NCBI RefSeq assembly: GCF_002954245.1 | Contig: NZ_PPTG01000029.1 | Coordinates: 248,001 to 312,000, forward strand | DNA: 64,000 nt | Direction: 5' to 3' | Source: Cryobacterium aureum | GTDB lineage: Bacteria > Actinomycetota > Actinomycetes > Actinomycetales > Microbacteriaceae | Shown here: positions 43,302-51,637 of the stretch, piece after piece | Position numbering within the stretch: the first letter of the stretch is position 1 | Layout: each line of letters starts with the position of its first letter | Translations under genes and position numbers: made by a program | The notes under the pieces: model-generated | What the model was told of the DNA's origin: nothing | What the model saw: only the letters and a program-made list of their open reading frames with translations | Database searches by the model: none

Positions 43302-43772
43302 GATGGAGCCTTTCAAAGCGGATGTCCGCACACTCGTCACTGAGGCGGCACACATCCTTGCGGTCTGGAAGAGGTACCTGGGCCAGAAATGTTGTTACCG
43401 GCGCGTACCCGAAGCGTCCACGATCGGCAGAAGCTCCTGGAACGAACCTATCCAAGTGCGGCGTGGGATAGGCCTCTTTCGGGATAGCAATTTATGAAAG
43501 ATTCGGCATTCTTATCAATTCCGCAGGTTGCCCGGGTCGACTGGAGCCGATTTCACAGATTGAGCATTCGGCATCCGTTGTGCATTGTTGGCATTCTTGG
43601 CAGTTTCCAGGAGTGCGGCGGGTGGGCTGGTGGGCGCGCCCGGTACAGGTGGGCGCGCCCACTATAGGTGGCGCGGTGGCCCGTAGTTGGCGCGGCGACC
43701 GCGGAGGGTTGCGTGCACGCGGCGCCGTGCGTGGTGAGCGCGGCCGGCAGAGTGCGGCCGGCGCGCCCGCCG
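43302..43772. other. Non-coding stretch upstream of pnt and MATE genes
   Basis: No coding frame with family character was found here. The region should contain the pnt promoter near its left end, but no clear hexamers stand out. It holds the second copy of the 64-bp repeat at 43635-43698 and one copy of the octamer GGCATCCG at 43570-43577. Confidence 0.5.
43635..43698. repeat. 64-bp dispersed repeat, copy 2
   Basis: Same orientation as copy 1 (40348-40411), 54 of 64 identical by manual alignment. The two copies bracket the pnt operon. Both contain GGTGGGCGCGCC followed by TAGGTGGCGCGG. No coding capacity is evident. Confidence 0.6.
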
Positions 43773-43778
43773 TAGAGT
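43773..43778 (+). promoter_or_regulatory. -10 box of the MATE gene; an ATC, not ATG, lies six bases on
   Basis: TAGAGT is followed after six bases by ATC AAC in the MATE frame. At other genes here an ATG or GTG stands in that place. Confidence 0.35.
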
Positions 43779-43835
43779 CGAAGCATCAACATTTTTCGGG
43801 CTCAGCCCATCGACCGGGACATTCTGCGGCTCGCC

Positions 43836-45116
43836 GTGCCCGCACTCGGCGCGCTCGTGGCCGAGCCCCTGTTTCTGCTGGCCGATTCGGCCATGGTCGG
43901 GCACCTCGGAACGACACCGCTGGCCGGACTCGGCCTGGCCAGCGCTGTGCTGCAGACCATCATCGGTCTCATGGTCTTTCTCGCCTACAGCACCACCCCG
44001 GCCGTGGCCCGCTGGCTCGGGGCCGGCGACACGCGCCGGGCGGTGTCGGTCGGGATCGACGGGCTCTGGCTTGCCCTCGGCCTGGGCGTGCTGCTCGCGG
44101 CCTTCGGCCTGCTCGCTACCCCGGCGCTGGTCGGAGCGTTCGGCGCCGAAACGGCCGTGACAGCGGATGCCGCCAGCTACCTCGGCATCTCCATGTTCGG
44201 CCTGCCCGCCATGCTGCTGGTGTTCGCCGCCACCGGGCTGCTGCGCGGCCTGCAGGACACCCGTACCCCGCTCTACGTGGCCAGCATCGGTTTCGGCGCG
44301 AACATCGCGCTCAACTACGTGTTCATCTACCTGCTCGACTGGGGCATCGCCGGCTCGGCCGTCGGCACCGTCGTGGCTCAGTGGGGCATGGTCACCGTCT
44401 ACCTCGTTGTGGTCACCAAACACGCCCGGCACCACCTCGCGCCGCTGCGTCCGCATCGAAAAGGCATGTTGCTCGGCGCCCGGAGCGGCGGCTGGCTATT
44501 CCTCCGCACACTGAGCCTGCGCGCCGCCATGCTGCTCGCGGTGTTCGTCGCCGCGCAGCTCGGCTCCCCCGAACTCGCCGCCTTTCAGATCGCCATGACC
44601 CTGTTCGCGACGCTCGCCTTCGCCCTCGACGCCCTCGCGATCGCCGCCCAGGCCCTCGTCGGGCGCGGCCTCGGCGCCGGAGATGTGGCGCAGGTTCGCG
44701 CTGTGCTCCGCCGGTGCCTGGAGTGGGGCCTACTCGCCGGCCTCGTTCTCGCGGTCGTCGTGATCGGCACGAGCGGGGTGCTCGGGCACGCATTCACGAA
44801 TTCTGACGCGGTCACCCGGCTGCTGCCGGCAACCCTGATCGTGCTGGGGGCATCCGTCCCCCTCGGCGCGGTCGTGTTCGTGCTCGACGGTGTGCTGATC
44901 GGAGCCGGCGACGCCCGATACCTGGCCCTGACCGGGCTGATCAACTTCGCCGTCTTCGTACCGCTCGCTGTCGCCGTGCTGCTGTTGGCGCCAGCGGGAG
45001 CGCCCGGGCTCGCGCTGCTCATGGCAGCGTTCGCGCTCGGCTACCTCGGAGCGCGGGCTGTGACGCTCGGCCTGCGCGCCCGCAGCCTGGCCTGGATGGT
45101 CATCGGCGCGCGCTAA
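43836..45116 (+). CDS. MATE family efflux transporter
   Basis: Multidrug and toxin extrusion transporter of the DinF type (426 residues, about 12 helices). ALGALVAEPLFLLADSAMVG and HLGTTPLAGLGLASAVLQ form the first helices, and the repeat half begins near residue 220. GTG 43836 is the first canonical start. The frame stays open back to 43776 and encodes IDRDILRLA, which is normal family sequence, so the true start is likely upstream at a non-standard codon. The gene converges on the aldehyde dehydrogenase with a four-base overlap and is not part of that cluster. Confidence 0.9.
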   Translation: MPALGALVAEPLFLLADSAMVGHLGTTPLAGLGLASAVLQTIIGLMVFLAYSTTPAVARWLGAGDTRRAVSVGIDGLWLALGLGVLLAAFGLLATPALVGAFGAETAVTADAASYLGISMFGLPAMLLVFAATGLLRGLQDTRTPLYVASIGFGANIALNYVFIYLLDWGIAGSAVGTVVAQWGMVTVYLVVVTKHARHHLAPLRPHRKGMLLGARSGGWLFLRTLSLRAAMLLAVFVAAQLGSPELAAFQIAMTLFATLAFALDALAIAAQALVGRGLGAGDVAQVRAVLRRCLEWGLLAGLVLAVVVIGTSGVLGHAFTNSDAVTRLLPATLIVLGASVPLGAVVFVLDGVLIGAGDARYLALTGLINFAVFVPLAVAVLLLAPAGAPGLALLMAAFALGYLGARAVTLGLRARSLAWMVIGAR

Positions 45117-46603
45117 ACCGTCGAGCGGATGCGGCGGTGCACCGACTGCGGCGAGAGATAGGCCTTGAGCCCCTCCGGTCCGAACTCGGCGCCGAGGCCC
45201 GAATCGTGCCGGCCGGCGAACGGCGCTGCATGGTTGGAGGCGAAGAAGCCGAGGCCGACCGATCCGGTATCGAGGCGCCCGGCGAGCGCGAACGCCCGGT
45301 CGGGGTCTGCGGAGAAGATCGTGCCGCCGAGCCCGAATGACGTGTTGTTGGCGAGCGCCACTCCCTCGTCGATCGAGGAGTAACGCAGGATCGACAGCAC
45401 CGGTCCGAAGATCTCTTCCCGGGCGATGCGCATGTCCGGCGTCACGTCGGCGAACACCGTCGGCTTCACGAAAAATCCCAGATCAAAGCCGGAAGGCACG
45501 TCGCCGCCGGTGGTAGCGCGGGCACCTTCGGACACGCCGCTGCGAAGATACTCGCGCACGGTCTGCTCCTGGGCGCGCGTGGCAGCCGGCCCGAACACGG
45601 TGTCGGGCTCCATCGGATCGCCCTGTTTGGCAGCCGCGATGGTGGCGGTGACCATATCGACGAGCTCGTCGTAGCGCTCGGCCGGGGCGAGAATTCGGGT
45701 CGAAATGTAACAGGTTTGCCCGGTGTTGCGCAGGCAGGTGCGAATCAGCACCGTCGACAGGGCGTCGAGGTCGACGTCGGGCAGCACGAGCGCCGACGAC
45801 TTTCCCCCCAGTTCGAGCGTGACCGGTCGCAGCAACTGCCCGCAAGCCCCGGCGATCGTGCGGCCGACCGGGGTCGACCCGGTGAAGGCCACCTTGTCGA
45901 TGCCGCGGTGCTTGACCAGCGCGTCGCCGAACGAGCCGGGGCCGGTGACGAGGTTGATCACCCCGGCGGGGATTCCAGCGGCGACGGCGGCGTCGATGAT
46001 GAGCCGCACCGACAGCGGCGTCGGCGAGGCCGGTTTGATCACGACGGTGCAGCCGGCCATCAGGGCCGGCGCGAGCTTGGCGACGACGAGGTTGATCGGA
46101 AAATTCCACGGCGCGATTAGCGCGCAGACCCCGATCGGGTCCTGCCGCACCACGGTTTCGCCCGATCCGTCGGGAAAGGGGCGAACGTCGGGCGTCTCGA
46201 GCAGGCCGGCGAGCGAGGCGAAGTAACGAAAAATCGAGGCGGCGTTGCCGGCGGCCCGCGAGGATTCCGCAACCGGCGACCCGTTCTCCCAGGTGTTGGT
46301 GTGCGAGATGGCCTCGGCGCGCTTGTCGACCTCGTCGGCCAGCCGCAGCAGAAAGCCGGCGCGGTCTGTGGGGGTCAGGGCGCGCCATCCGCTGAACGCA
46401 CGGCGGGCGGCCCCCACGACACGGTCGAGATCGGCGACGGACGCCTGCGGCACCGACCCCCAGACCTCCTCCGTTGCCGGGTTGGTCACCAGGGTACGGC
46501 CGACACCGGTGGCCGGCGACCAGTCTCCGTCGATGAAGAGGTCGTCGGTGTGCCGGTAGGGCAGGTTGGCGGTCACCGGCTTAGCGTCTACCAGGCTGGT
46601 CAT
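45113..46603 (-). CDS. Aldehyde dehydrogenase of the P450 cluster (CreC-like role)
   Basis: NAD(P)-dependent aldehyde dehydrogenase, 496 residues. It has the catalytic Glu in TLELGGKSSALVLPD, the catalytic Cys in RNTGQTCYIS, the cofactor region APWNFPINLVVAKLAPALMA and the C-terminal EEIFGPVLSIL. The start ATG 46603 overlaps the HD gene stop (ATGA), tying it to the cluster. In the proposed pathway it would oxidise the side-chain aldehyde, for example a 4-hydroxybenzaldehyde, to the acid. The substrate is inferred from context. It is the last gene of the co-directional block. Confidence 0.93.
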   Translation of the reverse strand: MTSLVDAKPVTANLPYRHTDDLFIDGDWSPATGVGRTLVTNPATEEVWGSVPQASVADLDRVVGAARRAFSGWRALTPTDRAGFLLRLADEVDKRAEAISHTNTWENGSPVAESSRAAGNAASIFRYFASLAGLLETPDVRPFPDGSGETVVRQDPIGVCALIAPWNFPINLVVAKLAPALMAGCTVVIKPASPTPLSVRLIIDAAVAAGIPAGVINLVTGPGSFGDALVKHRGIDKVAFTGSTPVGRTIAGACGQLLRPVTLELGGKSSALVLPDVDLDALSTVLIRTCLRNTGQTCYISTRILAPAERYDELVDMVTATIAAAKQGDPMEPDTVFGPAATRAQEQTVREYLRSGVSEGARATTGGDVPSGFDLGFFVKPTVFADVTPDMRIAREEIFGPVLSILRYSSIDEGVALANNTSFGLGGTIFSADPDRAFALAGRLDTGSVGLGFFASNHAAPFAGRHDSGLGAEFGPEGLKAYLSPQSVHRRIRSTV

Positions 46604-47283
46604 GCGCCGCTGCCGTCGAGCGCGGGCGCGTCGATGCCGGTGGCCAGCACCTCCGTTTGTAGCAGGGCTTCGGCGCGGTCGAGCTCGGTGAGAGCCATCT
46701 CGTGTGCGGCCGCGGTGATCAGCTCGGGAAGGATGTCGGTGCGCAGCCGCCGGCAATAAGCGGATGGCTCCTGGCCGAACCAGCCGGAGGCGAGCGCGAT
46801 GCCGGTGGTGGTGAAGCGCCAGAGGCGATCCGCGTCGCGCACGAGGGAATCCTCGATCGAGTAGCTCTCGGTGCGGGTGTCGTGCCCATCGATGATGTCG
46901 GTGACGCGCGCCACGAAGTCCAGATCGTAGCCGAGAGCTGGCAGCACCTCGCGGGCGATCTCGCAGCCCTTGATCTCGTGTTCGTAGCGGATGTCGGCCT
47001 GCCGCCAGTTGGCGCCAAACCCCTCCGAAATAATTTTGGTCTCGTCGACCCGGGCCCAGCCGGTGTCGTGCAGCAGGATTGCCACGCGCACGACGAGCGC
47101 ATCCGCCTCGGGGTAGGCCAGGCAGAGACGCTCGGCGAACGCGAACGAGATGGGAATGTGGATGTCATTCGAGCGCGAGCGCATCTCGGGGCGCACCGCC
47201 CGCCAGAGGGCGTTGAGGTCGACCGAGGTGACCCCCGCCGCGATGGGGGAGGTGTCGACGAGTTCTTCGGTCTGCAGTGTCAT
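46600..47283 (-). CDS. HD-domain phosphohydrolase, proposed aryl-phosphate phosphatase (CreD-like)
   Basis: Metal-dependent HD-superfamily protein, 227 residues. A His in NDIHIPISFAFAERL, the HD pair in VRVAILLHDTGWARVD, later His residues in RYEHEIKGCEIARE and IIDGHDTR, and the terminal Asp in VRDADRLWRF give the full H-HD-D metal set. HD proteins hydrolyse phosphomonoesters or nucleotides. In the Corynebacterium Cre system a phosphohydrolase removes the phosphate placed on the phenol, and this gene occupies that niche. It sits four bases after the reductase gene and overlaps the dehydrogenase gene. Confidence 0.85.
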   Translation of the reverse strand: MTLQTEELVDTSPIAAGVTSVDLNALWRAVRPEMRSRSNDIHIPISFAFAERLCLAYPEADALVVRVAILLHDTGWARVDETKIISEGFGANWRQADIRYEHEIKGCEIAREVLPALGYDLDFVARVTDIIDGHDTRTESYSIEDSLVRDADRLWRFTTTGIALASGWFGQEPSAYCRRLRTDILPELITAAAHEMALTELDRAEALLQTEVLATGIDAPALDGSGA

Positions 47284-47287
47284 GGGG

Positions 47288-48553
47288 TCACTTTCCGATC
47301 AAAACGGGCACGGCAGGAAGGAATAGTTTCTTGAGCGGCAGCGACAGGTCGTCGGCGCGGTCTGCGGGCAGGTGCTGCCCGGAGTGCAGCATGGCGCGCA
47401 CGGCGATGAAGTCGAGCGGCCGGTTCACGCAGTCGGCGGCGATGAGTTGCCCGGCGCGGTAGTACAGCACCGAGAACTTCTCGGTCTCGGGGTCACCGCG
47501 CAGCACGATCTGGTCGTGGCCGCCGCTGAGACCGGCGATCTGCAGTTTGAGGTCGGCCTGGTCGCTCCAGAACCACGGCACGGTCGAGTATTCGGCCGGC
47601 AGGCGAAGCAGCGTCGCGGCGGCGACCTTGGCCTGCTCGACCGCATTCTGCACGCTTTCAAGGCGAAGCCTCTCGATGCCGCCGGGGGTCAGCGAAGGGT
47701 TCGGCAGGTTGGCGCAGTCTCCCGCGGCCACGGTGAGGCCGTCGGAGCAGAGCGCGCTCGAGTCGACGACAATGCCGTTGTCGACCGCAAGACCGAGCTG
47801 TTTGGCTAGTTCGGTACGTGGGATGACGCCGACGCCAATGAGTACGACGTCGGCCGGGATCACGTCGCCGCTGGCCAGTTCGACCCCGGTCACCCGGTCG
47901 TGCGACCCGACAAATCGGCTGACCTGGGCGTTCAGGACCACCCGGGTGCCGCGGCGCCGGTGCGCCGCGAGGTAGAACGCGCTCGTCGCTTCGGAGACGG
48001 CTCGGCCGACGAGTCGGGGCGCAGCCTCCAGTACGGTCACGGTCTTGCCGGCAGCGCGGGCTCCGGCCGCTACCTCGAGTCCGATGAACCCGCCGCCGAC
48101 GACGACCACGTTCTGGGCCGTGTGCAGTCTCTGTTCGAGAAGGGCGGCATCCGTTGCTGTGCGCAGGTAGCTGACGCCCCCGAGTTCACTGCCCTCGAAT
48201 GGAATCTGGCGCGGAATGGCGCCGGTGGTGAGGGCGAGCCGGGCAAATTCGAACCGCCGGCCGGACTGCGCCGTGGCCACCCCGCCAGTCGAGTCGCGCT
48301 CCATGGAGACGATGCGTTCCCGCGTGACGAGCTCAATTCTGTGCTCGGCGTAGAACTCGTGGGTGCGAAAGGTGAGCGAGTCGGCCGTGGCGTCGCCCTT
48401 GAGAAACGCCTTCGACAGCGGCGGGCGTTGGTACGGCGCGTGCGGCTCTTCGCCGACGAGCACGATCGGCTCGGTATCGCCGAGTTCGCGCAGACTCGAC
48501 GCGAGCTGCACGCCGGCCTGGCAGGCGCCAATGATGAGGGTTCCGGTTCGCAT
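47288..48553 (-). CDS. Ferredoxin reductase for the P450 system (CreE-like)
   Basis: FAD- and NAD(P)H-dependent reductase of the putidaredoxin/rhodocoxin-reductase type (421 residues). The N-terminal FAD fold reads LIIGACQAGVQLASSLRELG, with Ala-Cys where most families have Gly-x-Gly. The second fold is VVVGGGFIGLEVAAGARAAG. The FAD-closing motif is VAAGDCANLPNPSLTPG. It passes electrons to the neighbouring 2Fe-2S ferredoxin, which serves the P450. It lies three bases after the ferredoxin gene and four before the HD gene. Confidence 0.93.
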   Translation of the reverse strand: MRTGTLIIGACQAGVQLASSLRELGDTEPIVLVGEEPHAPYQRPPLSKAFLKGDATADSLTFRTHEFYAEHRIELVTRERIVSMERDSTGGVATAQSGRRFEFARLALTTGAIPRQIPFEGSELGGVSYLRTATDAALLEQRLHTAQNVVVVGGGFIGLEVAAGARAAGKTVTVLEAAPRLVGRAVSEATSAFYLAAHRRRGTRVVLNAQVSRFVGSHDRVTGVELASGDVIPADVVLIGVGVIPRTELAKQLGLAVDNGIVVDSSALCSDGLTVAAGDCANLPNPSLTPGGIERLRLESVQNAVEQAKVAAATLLRLPAEYSTVPWFWSDQADLKLQIAGLSGGHDQIVLRGDPETEKFSVLYYRAGQLIAADCVNRPLDFIAVRAMLHSGQHLPADRADDLSLPLKKLFLPAVPVLIGK

Positions 48554-48556
48554 GGT

Positions 48557-48868
48557 CTACACCTGCGTTTCGGGAGTGGTGACGCGAATATCGGTGTCGC
48601 GCAGCTTGAGCTGGCAAGACAGCCGGGAGTTGGACTCGCGGTCGACGGCGGTGCCGTCGAGCATGTCGTCCTCGAGGTCCTCCATGGGAGGAAAGACGCT
48701 GTCGGCGCAGACGAAGACGTGGCAGGTGGCACAGGAGAGACTGCCGCCGCACTCGGCGACGATGCCGGGAACGCCGTTGCGCACGGCGGTCTCCATGACG
48801 GAGTCGCCGGCGAATCCCGCGACGGCCGTTTCACTGCCGGTGGCAGAAATATAGGTTACAGAGGGCAT
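48557..48868 (-). CDS. 2Fe-2S ferredoxin, putidaredoxin type (CreF-like)
   Basis: Adrenodoxin/putidaredoxin-type ferredoxin of 103 residues. The four cluster ligands are seen in AECGGSLSCATCHVFV (C-x5-C-x2-C) and SRLSCQLKL about 36 residues on. The acidic PPMEDLEDDMLDG segment, which docks to partners in this family, is present. The ATG at 48868 follows AAGGAG at good spacing; a longer frame is not family-like. It is the natural electron donor of the cluster's P450. Confidence 0.95.
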   Translation of the reverse strand: MPSVTYISATGSETAVAGFAGDSVMETAVRNGVPGIVAECGGSLSCATCHVFVCADSVFPPMEDLEDDMLDGTAVDRESNSRLSCQLKLRDTDIRVTTPETQV

Positions 48869-48878
48869 TGAGATCTCC

Positions 48879-49661
48879 TTACAAAAACTGTCGGCCACCG
48901 TCGACCACGAGGGTCTGGCCGGTGATGTAGCGGGAGCCGGGGCCGGCCAGAAACAGGGCGGCCCTGACGATGTCGTCGGGCTCGCTAGCCCGTTTGATGG
49001 AGCCGCGGTCGACGCCGTACTCGGCGGCGCCCTCGATCAGGCCGTAGCTGGCCTCGGTGAGGGTGAAGCCGGGGGCGATCGCGTTCACGGTGATATTGCG
49101 GTCGCCGAGTTCCTTGGCGAGCACCCGGGTGAGGGCGATCACGCCGCCCTTCGAGGCCACGTAGTGCGCCCACTGGGCGGATCCGCTGAGCACGGTCGCG
49201 CTCGACAAGTTGATCACCGCGGCCCCGTCAGCCAGATAGGGCGAGCAGGCGCGGGTGACCAGCCAGGGGCCCTTGAGGTTGACGGCCATCACACGGTCCC
49301 ACTCGTCGACGTCGATCTCCTCGAACGGCGACCGGGTGATGGTGGCGTAGATCGCCGCGTTGTTGATGATGACGTCGATCCGGCCGTTCTCACCAGCGAA
49401 CGCCGCGGCATCCGCTGCCAGCTGGGTGACTGAGTCGAGCTGCGTGACGTTAGCCGCGAGGGCGAGGGCGGTGCCGCCGGCCGCCTCGAGGAGCGCCACG
49501 GTCTGCTGAGCGCCCTCGAGGTTGGTGTCGGCGACGACCACCCGGTCACCCTGGGCCGCAAAGCCCAGGGCAAAGGCACGGCCCAGCCCGCCGGCGGCGC
49601 CGGTGATCAGCACCGTTCGAACAGGTCCAAGAGCGGGCTGGTCCGTGCGCGGATCAGGCAT
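48879..49661 (-). CDS. SDR alcohol dehydrogenase of the P450 cluster (CreG-like role)
   Basis: Classical short-chain dehydrogenase, 260 residues. It has the cofactor loop LITGAAGGLGRAFALGFAAQ, the NNAA motif in VIINNAAIYATI, catalytic Ser in INLSSATVL and Tyr-Lys in HYVASKGGVIAL, then VNAIAPGFTLTE. It overlaps the PEP-utilising gene by eight bases and precedes the ferredoxin by ten. In the proposed pathway it oxidises the hydroxylated alkyl side chain to the aldehyde. The substrate is inferred from context. Confidence 0.92.
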   Translation of the reverse strand: MPDPRTDQPALGPVRTVLITGAAGGLGRAFALGFAAQGDRVVVADTNLEGAQQTVALLEAAGGTALALAANVTQLDSVTQLAADAAAFAGENGRIDVIINNAAIYATITRSPFEEIDVDEWDRVMAVNLKGPWLVTRACSPYLADGAAVINLSSATVLSGSAQWAHYVASKGGVIALTRVLAKELGDRNITVNAIAPGFTLTEASYGLIEGAAEYGVDRGSIKRASEPDDIVRAALFLAGPGSRYITGQTLVVDGGRQFL

Positions 49662-51570
49662 GGCTGCCTTCGAGAACGGGGCCGTCCAGCGCCTGCTCCA
49701 ATTGAATGACCGCGTCGCCGGCCAGGCTGAGGTCGTGCTTGTGCCCCTCAGCGGCCTGATCGTCGACGATGGTGACGGTGCCGTTGTTGCCGTCGACGCG
49801 CAGCCACTGCCCGGTCACGATCTGCGACGAGGCTGTACCGGTTCCAGTGACGGCCGGCATGCCGTATTCCCGGCAGACGATGGCCGCGTGGCTCATCATG
49901 CCGCCGATGTCGGTGACCGTGGCCCGAATCTTGCCGAAGATCGGTCCCCACGACGGTGCCGTGACGGGGGCGACGAGGATGTCACCCTCCTGCACCTCGG
50001 ACAGCTGGTCAGAGCTGCTAATGACCCGGGCCGGTCCTTCGGCCACACCGCTCGAGGCCGCCATGCCGCGGAATTCTCCCTCCGGTGCGTCGGAATCGCC
50101 GAGCCAGTTCTTGATCTGGTCGCTCGTGATGCCCCAGAGCATGAGGGTGAACGGTTCGGTGATGACGGCCGGTGGGGTGTTGAGGGCGGGCTGCGGGCGC
50201 TGCTGCTGCAGGGCATCCACTATGACGCGGCGACGCTCGACCTCCTCTGGCCAGTACGACGGGCCGATCGCCGGAGCGCCGACCGCCCAACCGGTGACGT
50301 AGTCAAACAGGGCCTCGCGCACCTCGTCGCGGCGCAGAAAGAACATGCCGTCGGCGTCAGGCCAGAAGCCTTGCTCCTGCAGCATCGCCGAAAGCTGGCG
50401 GGCCTTGCGCCAGAACACGCCCATGGTCCAGTGCTCGATGTAGAAGTTGTGGTTCTCGACGTAGGGGTAGACCTGGCGGGCCAGGCCGAGCTTGCCCTCG
50501 AAGGCGGCGAGCTGTTCGGGGCTGAGCAGCTCCGAGTACTCCTCAGTGATGCGGTCGCGTTCGGCGACCAGTTCGGCGACCGGGCGGTCGATGGTCTGGC
50601 CGGCCTGCAGGCGAGCGATGTAGTCGCTGATGTAGCCGAGCGGCAGTTCGAGGTGGTCGAGCCAGTACTTGTCGTGGGCGTAGAAACCGTTGCCGACGGT
50701 GAAGTTGAACCACGGGTCCTTCGCCTCGTTGAAGGCGGCGATCCACTCGGCACCGCAATTAGCCGCTTCGATGCCGGCCAGGGTCTGCTCCGGGTTCGCG
50801 GTGTTACCGAACAGGCCGGTCAGGCCCAGTTCGATGGCGAGCTTGGCGAGCTTTTTGAGCTCGTCGTCTGGCCGGAACAGCTCCATGTCCACGCCCTGCA
50901 CCATCTTCGCGACGGCCTGGTCCGGAATGCCAGGAAAGACCTCCTTGCAGAAGCTGAAGAAGTCGAGGTAGGCCACGTAGCCGAGGTTGAGAAACTCGAA
51001 GTGGTACTGCCAGGCGCGGTAGGTGAGTGCGATCAGTGCGTCGTAATGGGCGAGCAGGTCGTTGTTCGGGCCGGTACCCTTGCCGCTCGTGACGTCATTG
51101 ATAGCGACTTTGTCGGGCAGGGCGTCGAAGTTGAGCGCGCCCAGCTCGTCGATCGTGCCGCGAATCTTGCCCTGCCACTGCTCGAGCAGGGTCTCCCAGT
51201 TCTGAAAGTAGTGGCCGGCGCGCACCATGAACTCGGGCACGCGCGGGGCGATCTCCGCCTCGGGCACTCCCACCGGCGACATGAACACGTAGCCGTTGTG
51301 AATGCGAAACTCGATGCCGTTGGCCGGCGGAATGAGCAGGTGGCGAGTGTTGTACTGGCCGAGGCACGACACGGCGAACTCGAAGCCGATCGTCTCGAAC
51401 GGCTTGGTCACGGTGGGCCAATGCTGGCTGTCGCAGAACCAGAACTTGGCCTCTTCGACCTCGCGGCGGTTCTCCTGGAACACCAGGTTGTAGGCGTATA
51501 GGTCTTTCCAGCCCTCGGCGCCCTCGGCCGGAGCCTGGTCATAGGGGCTGGGAAATGACTTCTCTGTCAT
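49654..51570 (-). CDS. PEP-utilising phosphohistidine protein, aryl-phosphate synthase subunit
   Basis: 638 residues in two parts. Residues 1-490 are a largely helical region with no motif I can assign; it probably binds the acceptor substrate. Residues about 510-605 form the swivelling phosphohistidine domain of PEP synthase-like enzymes, with the phospho-accepting His at about 561 in TDIGGMMSHAAIVCREYGMP and a preceding GDILVAPVTAPSW. The ATP-grasp half needed to load that His is missing here and is found fused to the P450 in the next gene upstream. Together they would form a split dikinase-type kinase like Cre 4-cresol phosphate synthase. The domain order resembles rifampin phosphotransferase. 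Confidence 0.88.
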   Translation of the reverse strand: MTEKSFPSPYDQAPAEGAEGWKDLYAYNLVFQENRREVEEAKFWFCDSQHWPTVTKPFETIGFEFAVSCLGQYNTRHLLIPPANGIEFRIHNGYVFMSPVGVPEAEIAPRVPEFMVRAGHYFQNWETLLEQWQGKIRGTIDELGALNFDALPDKVAINDVTSGKGTGPNNDLLAHYDALIALTYRAWQYHFEFLNLGYVAYLDFFSFCKEVFPGIPDQAVAKMVQGVDMELFRPDDELKKLAKLAIELGLTGLFGNTANPEQTLAGIEAANCGAEWIAAFNEAKDPWFNFTVGNGFYAHDKYWLDHLELPLGYISDYIARLQAGQTIDRPVAELVAERDRITEEYSELLSPEQLAAFEGKLGLARQVYPYVENHNFYIEHWTMGVFWRKARQLSAMLQEQGFWPDADGMFFLRRDEVREALFDYVTGWAVGAPAIGPSYWPEEVERRRVIVDALQQQRPQPALNTPPAVITEPFTLMLWGITSDQIKNWLGDSDAPEGEFRGMAASSGVAEGPARVISSSDQLSEVQEGDILVAPVTAPSWGPIFGKIRATVTDIGGMMSHAAIVCREYGMPAVTGTGTASSQIVTGQWLRVDGNNGTVTIVDDQAAEGHKHDLSLAGDAVIQLEQALDGPVLEGSHA

Positions 51571-51637
51571 AAGAAAACCGTTCTCGAAAGTGGTGCGCGG
51601 GTGAAATGACTTTCAAAGCGGATGGTGCAGGTCGGGT

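Noticed and set aside
49654-51570. Rifampin phosphotransferase (antibiotic resistance)
   Set aside because: The ATP-grasp domain is not on this protein, and the P450, ferredoxin and dehydrogenase neighbours fit alkylphenol metabolism better.
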